Translations under genes and position numbers: made by a program
Source of the DNA: Caldifarciminota bacterium SM23_42
GTDB taxonomy: Bacteria; Hydrothermota; Tepidihabitantia; SM23-42
Direction of reading: 5' to 3'
Assembly: GCA_001303785.1 (NCBI GenBank)
Contig: LJUJ01000001.1
Span: 62,001 to 126,000 of the forward strand
Length of the DNA stretch: 64,000 nt
The notes under the pieces: model-generated
The model's database searches: none
What the model saw: only the letters and a program-made list of their open reading frames with translations
Told to the model about the DNA's origin: nothing
Shown: positions 38,001 through 46,949 of the stretch, in pieces
How positions within the stretch are numbered: position 1 is the stretch's first letter
How the letters are laid out: each line of letters begins with the position of its first letter

Positions 38001-38864
38001 TGGCGTTTCCTCAAATACCTCTTTCTTAGCAATCAACTGAACGAGTTTGCCCTGAAACAATGCCTGCAATTGTTCGAGGTCGGTTCTGAATTCCAAAGCC
38101 GTCTGATACCGTCGATTTTGTTTTTTCTTTAGCGCCTTTAAGATTACCTTCTCAACCTCATCTGGTATATCTTTGTTCAACTCTTGTATGCTTAATGGGT
38201 CAGAGTACAATATTGCATGTAGTGTCGCACCCAAATTATCGCCACTGAACGGTCGTATGCCGGCTAGCATTTCGTACAACACAACACCAAGTGAGAACAG
38301 GTCACTGCGGCCATCGATTTCGCCACCGATCGCCTGTTCTGGCGACATATAGGAGAGCGTGCCTACAATCATGTGCTGTTCGGTCAAAGAAGACTCGCCA
38401 ACGATGCGCGCTAATCCGAAGTCCATTACTTTTGCGTTACCGCCGACCAACATGATATTTCTTGGCTTCAAATCGCGGTGAAAAACTCCTTGCGCATGGG
38501 CGACGGAAAGGGCATCAGTGACTTTGAGTCCTATTTCAATAGAGCGTTCTAGATCTAATGATCCACTTCTCATGATTTGGTCCAGCGTCTCACCTTTTAC
38601 GAATTCCATTGCTATGAATGGTCTTTTGCGGTCTTCTCTAACTTCGTATACTTTCACGATGCTGGGATGATCGAGTTGCATTCCGATCTTAGCCTCTCTC
38701 AGGAACCTTTTACGAATGATCTCGTCAGTTGCGAGATTGGGGAGAAGGATCTTCAACGCGACTTGGTCCTTCGTGTTCAGGTCCGTAGCTTTGTATACCT
38801 CAGCCATACCTCCGGAGCCGATTTTGTTCAGAATTTTGTAGTGTGATATATGCTTGTTGGACAT
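35082..38864 (-). CDS. Ser/Thr protein kinase-ATPase-TPR regulator, module 1
   Basis: 1260 residues. The kinase domain (about 8-265) is complete: glycine loop IGSGGMAEVY, VALKILL with the ATP-site Lys, FHRDLKPRN, DFG in MDFGLARI, and MSPEQAIGG. A STAND/AAA-like ATPase follows (about 290-680) with FIGRDKELESLEK, Walker A GEAGIGKSR and IIMHLDDLHWAD. The rest is 10-15 TPR repeats (such as GDYKNSLKHLKKALNLARQTG, residues about 700-1230). No membrane helix is seen. Likely senses a partner protein through TPRs and phosphorylates the adjacent activator; this is inferred from the fused order in three modules. It has its own promoter with a leader of about 195 nt. Confidence 0.92.
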   Translation of the reverse strand: MSNKHISHYKILNKIGSGGMAEVYKATDLNTKDQVALKILLPNLATDEIIRKRFLREAKIGMQLDHPSIVKVYEVREDRKRPFIAMEFVKGETLDQIMRSGSLDLERSIEIGLKVTDALSVAHAQGVFHRDLKPRNIMLVGGNAKVMDFGLARIVGESSLTEQHMIVGTLSYMSPEQAIGGEIDGRSDLFSLGVVLYEMLAGIRPFSGDNLGATLHAILYSDPLSIQELNKDIPDEVEKVILKALKKKQNRRYQTALEFRTDLEQLQALFQGKLVQLIAKKEVFEETPRGIYSKFIGRDKELESLEKCLSHALSGESTVLLLQGEAGIGKSRLAWELGNRAKEKGVRYMTARCLPKERGYAYQPIIEIIRDYFELKMIRDLEGVQDFLENKACHLATREGIVQTLLQMNPDKPVVLINKDQLWDTISELVKVMAKDRAIIMHLDDLHWADSLTLNLLVYLAMTTRQERILIIGSYRPEELVDEDSKSHPLNTTLASLQKGRLCEEMTLRRLGKEDTRHVIDSVLSHSKFADSFYDSIYRETEGNPLFVLEVLGYLRDVGTMVQESSGWRLASETTGMAIPDRLTDVITGRLRKIHRESRNILDVASVQGYDFNSEVICHVLGLSRLKVLRCLQDLELSHHLIHALERRYQFDHAMIQETVYNTLIPELKKEYHKLIANYYIERYRDSDQQAGTIAHNLMNADEEQESLPYLLKAGEYCRKLFAYNDALHYFNRGIESINKIPNDLTPELNNIRLSLFKYRADTQLSVGSYKEAKDSNEQHWRLVQEYGTPEEQASCLHVFARIYTGLADYKSALNNCDKAIRIQRKIKDRSGQVRILLDYGTIYFRLGDYKNSLKHLKKALNLARQTGHETAQSNALTNIGVVNLFLGNLDEALQYYEQAMDIAQRLKDKRGIASALANIGAVKESSGEYTQALRYFEQSLTIKMEMGDRSGAGDTISNIGLVQFEMGNFDKALEYYRKAIDIRTAIGAKWGLAATLNNIALLYHYTGDYEKALHYYNEALALNISIGNRTYEMYSRRYLLRFWLDIGDAARAHQQADSIRKLVKVLKSEFEDMWYEINLAHLKMKKGLHDSAMKHIRKGLAAAKRMDCLEAYIEGLLIAGKAELARANTAKAKNYVNDALQLATEKKRKCDMAQTYLLLAKINLNGNETKTAEENAVESKKISEACGTKEITWAAYYLLGEIHKKNKQHIKAKSEYQEAKKVLDVITSKLSKELRKIYLNKTEIRQFYKDLKRSTSRKK

Positions 38865-39062
38865 TAGTGTTTGCCCGTGAAGTACTTCTCCTTTCTTGAA
38901 ATTGATGAGAGAATGCGCGCATTATTGACGCAAGAATCGCGAAACGTTATCTGGTACTCACGATGGAAATCTATCACCACGCCGACACCTGCAAGAACAG
39001 GTTCGTCCACTTTACCTCCAATGTAATATTGACGGCAAATACCCAGAATGTTACTGTAGTAT

Positions 39063-39090
39063 ATTTTACATATGGCATCTTTTGTGTCAA
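39063..39090 (-). promoter_or_regulatory. Sigma70 promoter of the module 1 kinase
   Basis: TTGACA (39085-39090), 16 bp, TAAAAT (39063-39068). Predicted start near 39056; the rest of 38865-39143 holds leader sequence and nothing else I recognise. Confidence 0.75.
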
Positions 39091-39143
39091 TATCTTCGAA
39101 GAAGACTTAAGTATAATCAACGACTAAAATATAGAGCGAAAAG

Positions 39144-39181
39144 GGGAGACCCGTACGCTCCCTGTCGGGTTAGGGTCTCCC
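39144..39181 (-). terminator. Intrinsic terminator
   Basis: GGGAGACCC pairs with GGGTCTCCC, followed on the minus strand by CCTTTTCG. Ends the beta-helix gene stopping at 39196. Confidence 0.82.
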
Positions 39182-39195
39182 TGCTTTGTCTTATT

Positions 39196-41178
39196 TTATC
39201 TGATCAGTAGCAACTTAGTCGCTTCTGTGTGATCACCTGCTGTTAGTTTCACGAAGTAAACACCACTCGATAACAACCTTTCCTGGTCGTTACGACCATC
39301 CCATGATACCGAACTCCGTAAGGCGTAGGGCGAAATGCGAAAGGACTTCACCATACTGCCTGTGGCATCATAGATTTTGATTTCAACCGCTGCATCAGCA
39401 GTTATGTATCCGTTATCTGTTATCTGCCATCTGATATCAGTAACGTGTCGGAACGGATTCGGGCTGACCTGGAGACTAATTGCTATTGGCCTGGTAATTT
39501 CACTCTCCTCGATTCCAGTTTGCCATACAACTGAATCTGTGAGCCAAGGGACAGTATCCACCCAGCCGAACACTGCGCCGCTCGGTGGTCCACCAGGATC
39601 ACCCCACCAATTGTATTCTGCATTTATTGTAATACTAGGGCTTATGTTGCGCACCTCAAAACCAGTATTGTCATGGATGTTGACCCAGTTGATTGTGGGG
39701 TTGGAACCATCACTACATTGTATGCCGTGCCCGTCGTTGTTCGTGATTGTGCAGCTGTCGACGTCTGGTGAGCTGAATGAATCGCAGTCTATGCCACACC
39801 CATACCCGGGCGAGTAGTTGTATGTGACGGTGTTATGTTTGATGACAGGAGATGAAAAAGACCACAGCTGTATGCCTGCGGCCCGAGTAGCATTGTTATT
39901 TGTGATCGTGTTGCCAATGATGTTTGGAGAACTATACATGTAACAGAAAATACTACCAGCTCCATTCCACACTATATTGTACTCGATGAGATTATTCTGA
40001 ATCTGTGGGGAACTGCTTTCCATGCAGAAGATGCCGGCGCCACCTGGGAAAATAGCAGTATTCCCGGAAATCGTGTTTTGTGTGATCACCGGTGATGAGC
40101 CGTATACGCATGTGATGCCACCGCCAGCGCTGTCTGCGGCATTATTTTCAATGATATTAGTATGGATGTAAGGGTGGGAATTATTCGAGCAACGGATGCC
40201 AGCACCAGAAGACGCAGTACATCCAGTGATGGTGTTATTGCTGATCGTGGGGTGTGAGGATTCGTGCGCCCAAATGCCGCCGCCCTTAAATGCAGCATTT
40301 GAGGAGATGGTGTTACTATCGATCAAAGGCGATGAGTTAGTGTAACTAGCAATACCGCCGCCCATGGAATCCGCTACGTTGCCTGAGATTGTATTCCCGG
40401 TAACGACTCCGTATCCTTCCAGACCTATTCCTGCTCCCCATACCGCTTCATTATTCTCGATCGTGTTATTGGTAATAGTGGGTGCAGAAGCAATACCAGC
40501 ACCAATGCCGCCAAACCAGTGATTACCAGTGTTAGCAGTTATTGCGTTCTTGGTGATTAACGGCGAAGAGGTTACACAGCATATTCCTGCCGAACCAAAA
40601 TCAGCATGATTTGACTCTATGTTGTTGTTTTGTATGGTAGGGTGTGAATTCTCCCAACACGCAATACCGGCGCCGACGAAGTGGGACGTGTTATTAATAA
40701 TACTGTTATTATCAATCAGTGGTGAAGAGCCGTACGAACACTGAATGCCCGCACCTATGCTGTCGGCCACATTATCGGTAATGATGTTGTTTCGGATTAT
40801 GGGCGAAGCACCATCTCCGCAATAGATACCACCACCAGCGACATTTTCATATCCGTTTTGAATAGTGAATCCTTCAATAACAGTAGTCGAGCTTACATCG
40901 ACCACGATCCCTATTACTCGGGCGGTTCCACCGCCGTCGATTATTGTGGTGGCTGAACCGCCTTCACTCATAAGATCAACCCCCTGCATGCTTGGCCAGT
41001 TGATGTTTTCGTAGTAAGTACCTGGTCCGACCAGTACTGTATCATCTGTCAAGCATGAGTCCAGACAATGCTGTATGCAGTTCATTGTCGAGTCTGGATG
41101 TACATACCAGACTGTTGCGTTTGCTGTACTGAACAGTAGTGCGACGATTACTGTTCCAATGATGCTCTTATACTTCAT
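39196..41178 (-). CDS. Secreted parallel beta-helix protein, type-A sorting domain
   Basis: 660 residues. Signal peptide (GTVIVALLFSTANA), VWYVHPDSTMNCIQHCLDSC start, then about 17 beta-helix coils (SPIIRNNIITDN-ADSxGAGIxC). The sorting domain has SPNPFRHVTDIRW, IKIYDATGSMVKSF and LSSGVYFVKLT. ATG at 41178 follows AAAAGGAGGTAAGC; a second possible start at 41238 has its own AAGGAG but would add a polar extension before the signal peptide. Last gene of module 2. A 225-bp gap upstream contains GCAACC-TTACT-GGTTGC, a small perfect hairpin of unknown role. Confidence 0.85.
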   Translation of the reverse strand: MKYKSIIGTVIVALLFSTANATVWYVHPDSTMNCIQHCLDSCLTDDTVLVGPGTYYENINWPSMQGVDLMSEGGSATTIIDGGGTARVIGIVVDVSSTTVIEGFTIQNGYENVAGGGIYCGDGASPIIRNNIITDNVADSIGAGIQCSYGSSPLIDNNSIINNTSHFVGAGIACWENSHPTIQNNNIESNHADFGSAGICCVTSSPLITKNAITANTGNHWFGGIGAGIASAPTITNNTIENNEAVWGAGIGLEGYGVVTGNTISGNVADSMGGGIASYTNSSPLIDSNTISSNAAFKGGGIWAHESSHPTISNNTITGCTASSGAGIRCSNNSHPYIHTNIIENNAADSAGGGITCVYGSSPVITQNTISGNTAIFPGGAGIFCMESSSPQIQNNLIEYNIVWNGAGSIFCYMYSSPNIIGNTITNNNATRAAGIQLWSFSSPVIKHNTVTYNYSPGYGCGIDCDSFSSPDVDSCTITNNDGHGIQCSDGSNPTINWVNIHDNTGFEVRNISPSITINAEYNWWGDPGGPPSGAVFGWVDTVPWLTDSVVWQTGIEESEITRPIAISLQVSPNPFRHVTDIRWQITDNGYITADAAVEIKIYDATGSMVKSFRISPYALRSSVSWDGRNDQERLLSSGVYFVKLTAGDHTEATKLLLIR

Positions 41179-41403
41179 GCTTACCTCCTTTTGATAGCTG
41201 CGATATAGATTGATGCAAACCGCTCCATATATTATCATGGTTACTCCTTATAACAATGGCACTATAATTCCACCCATGTTGCTCATACCCACACCTTTTC
41301 TCATATTGAGCCATTGCCTATATAACCTTCGCCATCTTCTGTCGCAACCTTACTGGTTGCGTTGATTAAAGTGATGGAAAATAAAATTGAAGTGATACAC
41401 ATA

Positions 41404-42678
41404 TTATTTCACCTTTACTACTTTCTGAACCGTCTTGTTGTCCATTTCCACAAAATATATCCCCCGGGTGATTTTATCTGGTTCCACCACACGTCCTGTG
41501 ATGTCAAAGACCTTGCATTTCTTGCCTTCGGGCAGTCGTAACGGTCCGCGGAAGATGGTTGCGGTAATGTCCTTATGTCGCTCCACAGGTGTGACATTCG
41601 GCTGTTCCTCAACGCCGACGGGCCAAGCTAGCCACGGGTCAAAGTCAACATAATCACTCACGGTATCACCCAGGCCACCTGGATTGAGGGACGGATGATA
41701 AGGACCAGTAGCGTCGCCCCACCAGTTATTCTCGGCGATGACTGTGTCACCTGGATCCCAGAGATGCACCGCCTCGCCAACGTTATCAGTAATATTGCAA
41801 TAGCTGATGACAAAATTACAACCTCCCCAGCTTCCTACACCGTCATGATCATTGTTTGATATAGTACAACTGTCAATTGTCGGTGACGAGTTGCTCTCGC
41901 AATAGATGCCGCCTCCATATCCCTCGGCTGGGTTCATCGTAATTGTGCAATGCACGATATTTGGCGCAGAGTTATTACCACAGGCTATGCCGCCGCCGTT
42001 ACCTCCGAGACCGAACCAATGTGCTTCGTTAAGGGTGATTGTGTTATTGGTGATACTCGGTGAGGAAGCGTCGCAGAGGATACCACCGCCACCAAAAGAT
42101 TCATTTTCAGTAATAGTGTTGCCAGTGATGATTGGCGATGAACCGAAGCAAGCGATACCTCCGCCACCGCCAAATTCAACAAGATTACGCCTAATGACAT
42201 TATCGCGAATAATCGCTGTAGAATTACCCCCGCAAAAGATTCCGCCCCCATTGCCGCCCCAGGTACATACATTTTCGCGAATTACGTTGTTGGAGATGGT
42301 TGGTGAAGAGGCTTCACAGAAGATGCCAGCGCCAGCCTCTCCTTTAAGACGTCCGTACTGTATGGTGAATCCTGTAATGATTGTCGTGGAATCCACTACA
42401 CTGGTGATTGTGATCACTCGTGCTGTGTCGTTTCCATCTATTATTGTCACTTCAGGTCCCAGGTCACTAATCAGGCGAATGCCCTGTGTGCTCGGCCAAT
42501 TAATGTTTTCGTAGTAAGTTCCTGCTCCGACCAGGACGGTGTCACCGGTAGAACATGAGTCGAGGCAATCCTGAATACAGTTCATTGCTGAGTCTGGATG
42601 TATATACCAGACCGTTGCGTTTGCTGTACTGAGCAGCAACGCTACGGCTGCTGTTCCGATTATGCCTGTGTACTTCAT
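41404..42678 (-). CDS. Secreted parallel beta-helix protein, short sorting-like end
   Basis: 424 residues. Signal peptide (GTAAVALLLSTANA), VWYIHPDSAMNCIQDCLDSC and GDTVLVGAGTYYENI, then beta-helix coils (SPTISNNVIRENV, SPIITGNTITENE). The end is shorter than its paralogues (KKCKVFDITGRVVEP, ITRGIYFVEMDNK, VQKVVKVK), lacking the NPF strand, so it may be anchored differently. The ATG follows AAAGGAGGCATAA. It lies 144 bp after the LVIVD gene of module 2 and should be on the same sigma54 transcript. Confidence 0.82.
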   Translation of the reverse strand: MKYTGIIGTAAVALLLSTANATVWYIHPDSAMNCIQDCLDSCSTGDTVLVGAGTYYENINWPSTQGIRLISDLGPEVTIIDGNDTARVITITSVVDSTTIITGFTIQYGRLKGEAGAGIFCEASSPTISNNVIRENVCTWGGNGGGIFCGGNSTAIIRDNVIRRNLVEFGGGGGIACFGSSPIITGNTITENESFGGGGILCDASSPSITNNTITLNEAHWFGLGGNGGGIACGNNSAPNIVHCTITMNPAEGYGGGIYCESNSSPTIDSCTISNNDHDGVGSWGGCNFVISYCNITDNVGEAVHLWDPGDTVIAENNWWGDATGPYHPSLNPGGLGDTVSDYVDFDPWLAWPVGVEEQPNVTPVERHKDITATIFRGPLRLPEGKKCKVFDITGRVVEPDKITRGIYFVEMDNKTVQKVVKVK

Positions 42679-42822
42679 TTATGCCTCCTTTGCCAATTTT
42701 GCCCACTCCCACCTTTTACGTTCGACTGAGCTCACGTCGAAGTTCTCCCCCATCAAGGTGGAGGATAGTGGAGAATGATTTTTTGTTAAAAACATCTGAA
42801 AATGGATCATATAATTGATGTC

Positions 42823-43857
42823 CTAACGGTTCACGGCGAGATTGCCTGTCGATTCGCTTATGGCTGTATTGCCGCGTGTTATTTTATGTGAATAGATACC
42901 CAAACCGGCCATGGATTCTGCAACGTAGACATGTTGCTGTGCAACTACAACGCCCAGGGCATCGTAGGATGTTGCTCGTATAGCGATTTCCTGCGGCTCG
43001 TGTGGGTTCGAGACGTCGATGACACGCAGTCCGCCGTCACAGGCAGCAACGTACACGTTTGAGCCTGAACCATCGATGTCCCAGGTATAACCACACGTCG
43101 CAAAGCTACTGATCTGTTCGGGATTTCCGACTTCGGTGACGTCGAATATAAGCAGGCCACACCAATCGTCTGTAACGTAGGCATAATACCCGTCCACATA
43201 TATGTCGCGAGCCACACCCGGTGTTTCGACGTAGGCTACTTCTTTCGGAACAGCAGGATTAGATATATCAACGATTCGAAGCCCGAGGTCAGCGACGTAT
43301 GCATATGAAGCATATATTGATACGTTACAGGCAGTAGTCATTTCAACACATGCGACCTCGTATGGTGTTGCGGGGTCAGAGACGTCCAGGACACGTAAAC
43401 CACGATCACCATCAGCAACATATAAATATGATCCCTTGCTGGCCAGCGCGCACGCATATCCAGGTGTATCATAGTGCCCAAGTCTTGTTGGCTTTGAAGC
43501 GTTACTGACATCCCATATCGCCACGCCTTGCTCACCCTGGATTGCATACAATCGATTTGTATTATAGTCAAAACATAGTTCGCACAAAGTAGATGCGAGA
43601 TGTTCAAAGTCGCTAATCTTCATGGTCGTATTTGGTTTCGAAACATCTAGGATATAGATGTAATCACGGCAGCCTAAGAAGACGAGGTTACGTGATTCAT
43701 CGTGTGCAATTGCACATGCTGGTTCTGAACCCCATTGACCGATGCAGCACATATTTCTGTCCACGTCGGGCATGGTTCGGGCACTGACCGCATCAGTGTA
43801 CCATATTCCGCATAATAGAACCGCGGTCGATACGATGGCTATTGAATACTTCTTCAT
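42823..43857 (-). CDS. Secreted LVIVD beta-propeller protein, module 2
   Basis: 344 residues, paralogue of the gene at 32171-33169. Signal peptide (YSIAIVSTAVLLCGIWYTDA), MCCIGQWGSEPACAIAHDESR, then about seven LVIVD blades (GLRVLDVSDPATPYEVA, AYVADLGLRIVDIS). No sorting domain. The ATG at 43857 follows AAAGGAGGCCAAA. First gene after a near-perfect sigma54 promoter, 50 bp upstream. Confidence 0.83.
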   Translation of the reverse strand: MKKYSIAIVSTAVLLCGIWYTDAVSARTMPDVDRNMCCIGQWGSEPACAIAHDESRNLVFLGCRDYIYILDVSKPNTTMKISDFEHLASTLCELCFDYNTNRLYAIQGEQGVAIWDVSNASKPTRLGHYDTPGYACALASKGSYLYVADGDRGLRVLDVSDPATPYEVACVEMTTACNVSIYASYAYVADLGLRIVDISNPAVPKEVAYVETPGVARDIYVDGYYAYVTDDWCGLLIFDVTEVGNPEQISSFATCGYTWDIDGSGSNVYVAACDGGLRVIDVSNPHEPQEIAIRATSYDALGVVVAQQHVYVAESMAGLGIYSHKITRGNTAISESTGNLAVNR

Positions 43858-43905
43858 TTTGGCCTCCTTTTGTGGTTTTCTTCTTAGTAACATACTCTTT
43901 CTTAG

Positions 43906-43921
43906 AGCAACATCTGTGCCG
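43906..43921 (-). promoter_or_regulatory. Sigma54 (-24/-12) promoter of module 2
   Basis: Minus-strand CGGCACA-GATG-TTGCT: GGCAC and TTGCT match the sigma54 consensus, with GG and GC exactly ten bases apart. Start predicted near 43895, leader about 38 nt. Confidence 0.85.
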
Positions 43922-44006
43922 GGAGGCAAATTTCTTGGATAAGTTATTATATTGTGACGCTTATTGCCATTGTTGCATAATGTGGTTTAACTACAGAGTG
44001 AGGTTT

Positions 44007-44156
44007 AATAGGTCATATATGACCTATTCGCATGTGTTTTTTAGGATAAATATTTCTGTGTATTAAGTGGTCCTTTATTCTGTGGCGTCAGTGTTGTGTA
44101 TTTTCCGTGAATGAGCTTTATTTGACCGTTAATCTAGGAATCGGTCATTATTGACC
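44007..44156. promoter_or_regulatory. Dyad sites (GGTCA-N4-TGACC) upstream of module 2 promoter
   Basis: A perfect 22-bp palindrome at 44007-44028 (half AATAGGTCATA) and GGTCA-TTAT-TGACC at 44143-44156, with further half sites between. The near site is centred about 122 bp upstream of the predicted start. Likely enhancer sites for the activator at 44148-45692. Confidence 0.72.
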
Positions 44157-45692
44157 TAATCCGAATTTTCTTAGTTTACCCCTCAGTGTTGAACGGGGGA
44201 TACCCATTATTTTGGCGGCTTTTGCCTTGTTGCCATTTGCCTGAGACAGCACAAATTGTATGTATTTCTTTTCAAAATCGTCGTATTTCAGTGGTTGTCC
44301 TTCGTCATCCGTGAGTAAGCTTGCTGCTCCACGGGCGTCTGATACTGCTCTCTTGACTTTATCAGACAAATCCTTGAGTGTGATCTTGTCTGCGTCATTG
44401 GCGAATATGACGGCGTGTTCAATCTCATTCTCTAACTCGCGGACATTATTTTCAGCCCAATCGTAGTTTATCAACGCTTCGGAGGCTTTTTTGTGGAAGC
44501 CGCGGATGGCTTTCTTTTTCTCTTTTGCATACTTCTGCAGAAAATGTTGCGCAAGCAAAGGGATATCGTCACGCCTATCCCTCAGTGGAGGAACGTTGAT
44601 TGTCACTACATTCATACGGTAGTAGAAGTCCTGTCGAAAACGCTTTTCTTGCACTGCTTTCTGTAAATCTTCGTTTGTTGCACAGATGAGGCGAACATTG
44701 ACTTTGGTGGCTTTGGTTCCACCTACTCTCCGGATTTCTTTTTCTTGTAGTACTCTGAGTAGTTTTATCTGCATGGCTTCACTGGTATGATGGATTTCAT
44801 CTAAGAATAGAGTTCCGCCGTGTGCTGCTTGAAAAAGTCCTTGTTTGTCCAGAGCACCAGTGAATGCACCACGTACACTTCCAAACAGCTCGGCTTCAAG
44901 CAGTGTTTCCGGTAAAGCCCCGCAATTTATGGCCAATAAGGGGTTATCTTTTCGATTACCATTATAGTGGATGGCTTTGGCAATGACTTCTTTTCCTGAC
45001 CCAGATTCACCTGTTAGTAATACGGTACAGTCGTCATTCATAATTTGGCTTGCTTCATGAAACACCTTCTGCATGATTTCACTATTGCCAATGACACCCG
45101 GGAATTCGTATTTCTTGCCGACTTCCTCGCGAAGGTGTATATTCTCATCAAGCAGTTGTTCCATCATGTAGGTATTGTTAATGGCAATTGCCGCAAGGTT
45201 GGCGAATGATTCTAGAAACGCTGCATCGTCGCGCGAAAACACTTTAACGTGTATGCGTTGATCAACATAGAGCGTACCCAATGCCCGGGTTCTGCCAGGT
45301 ACAACAAGTGGAACACACACGAATGAGTGTATGCCCAATCGTCGTATGCTGTCGGCATCCTTGAAGCGGGGGTCAGATCTTAAATCTGTGCTTAGGAGAG
45401 TATTCTTGCTTTCCAATGTCGCCTGGACAATACTAGTACTGAAGGTTGCGTCCGCATCCTTCAGCAAATCTGAGGCGACCATGCGATAGTTTTCACCAAC
45501 TTCGTCGGTGAGGATGATCAACCCTCTTTCGGCTTTGATGCTTAGAATCGCTGAATTCAGTATTTCATTGAGTAGCTGTTGCAGGTCATTTATTTGATTG
45601 ATGCGCTGACTCAGTTCAAAGAGTGCACGCAGCTGATCCTGTTGCAGTAGGTCGTTTTGTGTATGCTGAGTCTTAGTTTCTTCCTTGTCCAT
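44148..45692 (-). CDS. GAF-AAA+-Fis sigma54-dependent activator, module 2
   Basis: 514 residues. GAF about 30-185 (IKAERGLIILTD, FVCVPLVVPG, GTLYVDQRIH), AAA+ about 200-430 with GESGSGKE, GAFTGALDKQG and GGTLFLDEIHHTSEAMQIKLLRVLQ, and the Fis end GNKAKAAKIMGIPRSTLRGKLRKFG. No receiver domain. The recognition helix differs from module 1 (RSTLRGKLRKF against RTTLIGKMRKY), matching its different dyad. Twelve bp downstream of the glycosyltransferase in one operon with the kinase. Confidence 0.94.
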   Translation of the reverse strand: MDKEETKTQHTQNDLLQQDQLRALFELSQRINQINDLQQLLNEILNSAILSIKAERGLIILTDEVGENYRMVASDLLKDADATFSTSIVQATLESKNTLLSTDLRSDPRFKDADSIRRLGIHSFVCVPLVVPGRTRALGTLYVDQRIHVKVFSRDDAAFLESFANLAAIAINNTYMMEQLLDENIHLREEVGKKYEFPGVIGNSEIMQKVFHEASQIMNDDCTVLLTGESGSGKEVIAKAIHYNGNRKDNPLLAINCGALPETLLEAELFGSVRGAFTGALDKQGLFQAAHGGTLFLDEIHHTSEAMQIKLLRVLQEKEIRRVGGTKATKVNVRLICATNEDLQKAVQEKRFRQDFYYRMNVVTINVPPLRDRRDDIPLLAQHFLQKYAKEKKKAIRGFHKKASEALINYDWAENNVRELENEIEHAVIFANDADKITLKDLSDKVKRAVSDARGAASLLTDDEGQPLKYDDFEKKYIQFVLSQANGNKAKAAKIMGIPRSTLRGKLRKFGLGQ

Positions 45693-45704
45693 TTCCTAAG
45701 TCAC

Positions 45705-46904
45705 TCAAAGTAGATTACTAACAAGCTTCGCTGCCTTCTGTGCTCCGTCGGTGGGGATGTCTAGGTAGTTCACTTCTCTGCCAAGATTCTGAAGAATCGC
45801 TTCTGCGAGAGATTCAGGTGTCGTTTCTGAATATTCCATGCAGACACCCGCCCTGTGCCGGGCGAGCCTTTGGGGGACATGTATTCTTTGTTCATAATGA
45901 TCCATGAGTGGGAAATAGAGAAATGGTTTTCTGAGAGCCGTCAGTTCTATCGTGGAATTGGCACCTGCTTGTACGATCGCTAGATCACTGGCAGTGAAAT
46001 GTCGGTAGAGTCTGGGCACATAGCCCTTGGTTTCGACCCCTTTTGGAACATCCAGTTCTGCGGGTGCAAGCCGGGGCCCACAGACCAGAATCATGCGAAG
46101 ATCTGGGATTTTATCCTTGAGTATTGGAAAGGATCGCCCGCACAATTCCAACATTTGCTTACCGATGGCTGTACCTCCAATAGAACAGACGATGAGAGGT
46201 TCGTCGCCGTAGCCAAGGGTCGCCCGTAAAGCCTTGCTGTCAACGTGTTCCTGTGGGTCAAAGGGTAGTATGTAATCGACGAATTTGCATTTCTCTTGAG
46301 CCCAATCACGTCGGCGCGGTAGGAGAAAACCGAATTTTGTGTCTGGAATATCTTCCAGTTCACCCAAAAAAAGGCGCATATCAACGAATGGTGACGGCTT
46401 GTGGAAATCTTTTGACCAGAAGCGGTTCCAATAGTAGACCCCGAATTTCTCTATTGGGTTCTTTGTCATAGAGTAGGATGCGATGAAATCGTATATTATT
46501 ACGAAAGGCATGCGTTTCAGTTCGGGTTTCCTTTTTAGTGCAACCATTATTTCGTACGTTTCATCACCGATAACAAGGTCATAACTTCTTTGTTTTGTGA
46601 GTTTGACAAAAACTGCGGCGTTTTGTGCCCAGGCTGAGCGAACATTCATCGTAACCTTCATTAGATTGAATTTGAAGCCCTGCGCAGTATTCTCTGCAAT
46701 CACATTCTCATTTGCCCACTCCGCGGCTTCTGGCAGCATTTTCTCGCCCGCATCCACGAGTAGGTTGCTTGCAGGCTCTGACGCTATCCAGGATATCTCG
46801 ATCCCTGGATTCTGTTTGCGTAATTCGTTGGCTAGCGCAAGGTCTCTTGTTACATGTCCCAGACCAATGGACCCGCTGATGAACAAAATATTCTTACTCG
46901 CCAC
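45705..46904 (-). CDS. MurG/GT28-like glycosyltransferase
   Basis: 399 residues. A GT-B fold is suggested by FISGSIGLGHVTRDLALANEL at the N-terminus (the HVTRD site resembles the GGTGGHV loop of the family) and, in the C-terminal half, CSIGGTAIGK, VETKGYVPRLYRHFTASDLAIVQAGANSTIEL and FPLMDHYEQRIHVPQRL, which match the nucleotide-sugar site of MurG/UGT-type enzymes. Start is GTG at 46904 after GGAGGGAAAA. No signal or membrane helix. Its position between the module 2 kinase and activator suggests it modifies a component or glycosylates the surface products; only module 2 carries it. Confidence 0.83.
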   Translation of the reverse strand: MASKNILFISGSIGLGHVTRDLALANELRKQNPGIEISWIASEPASNLLVDAGEKMLPEAAEWANENVIAENTAQGFKFNLMKVTMNVRSAWAQNAAVFVKLTKQRSYDLVIGDETYEIMVALKRKPELKRMPFVIIYDFIASYSMTKNPIEKFGVYYWNRFWSKDFHKPSPFVDMRLFLGELEDIPDTKFGFLLPRRRDWAQEKCKFVDYILPFDPQEHVDSKALRATLGYGDEPLIVCSIGGTAIGKQMLELCGRSFPILKDKIPDLRMILVCGPRLAPAELDVPKGVETKGYVPRLYRHFTASDLAIVQAGANSTIELTALRKPFLYFPLMDHYEQRIHVPQRLARHRAGVCMEYSETTPESLAEAILQNLGREVNYLDIPTDGAQKAAKLVSNLL

Positions 46905-46949
46905 TTTTCCCTCCTGTTATAACTTCATGTAATTCATTTTATACTACCA

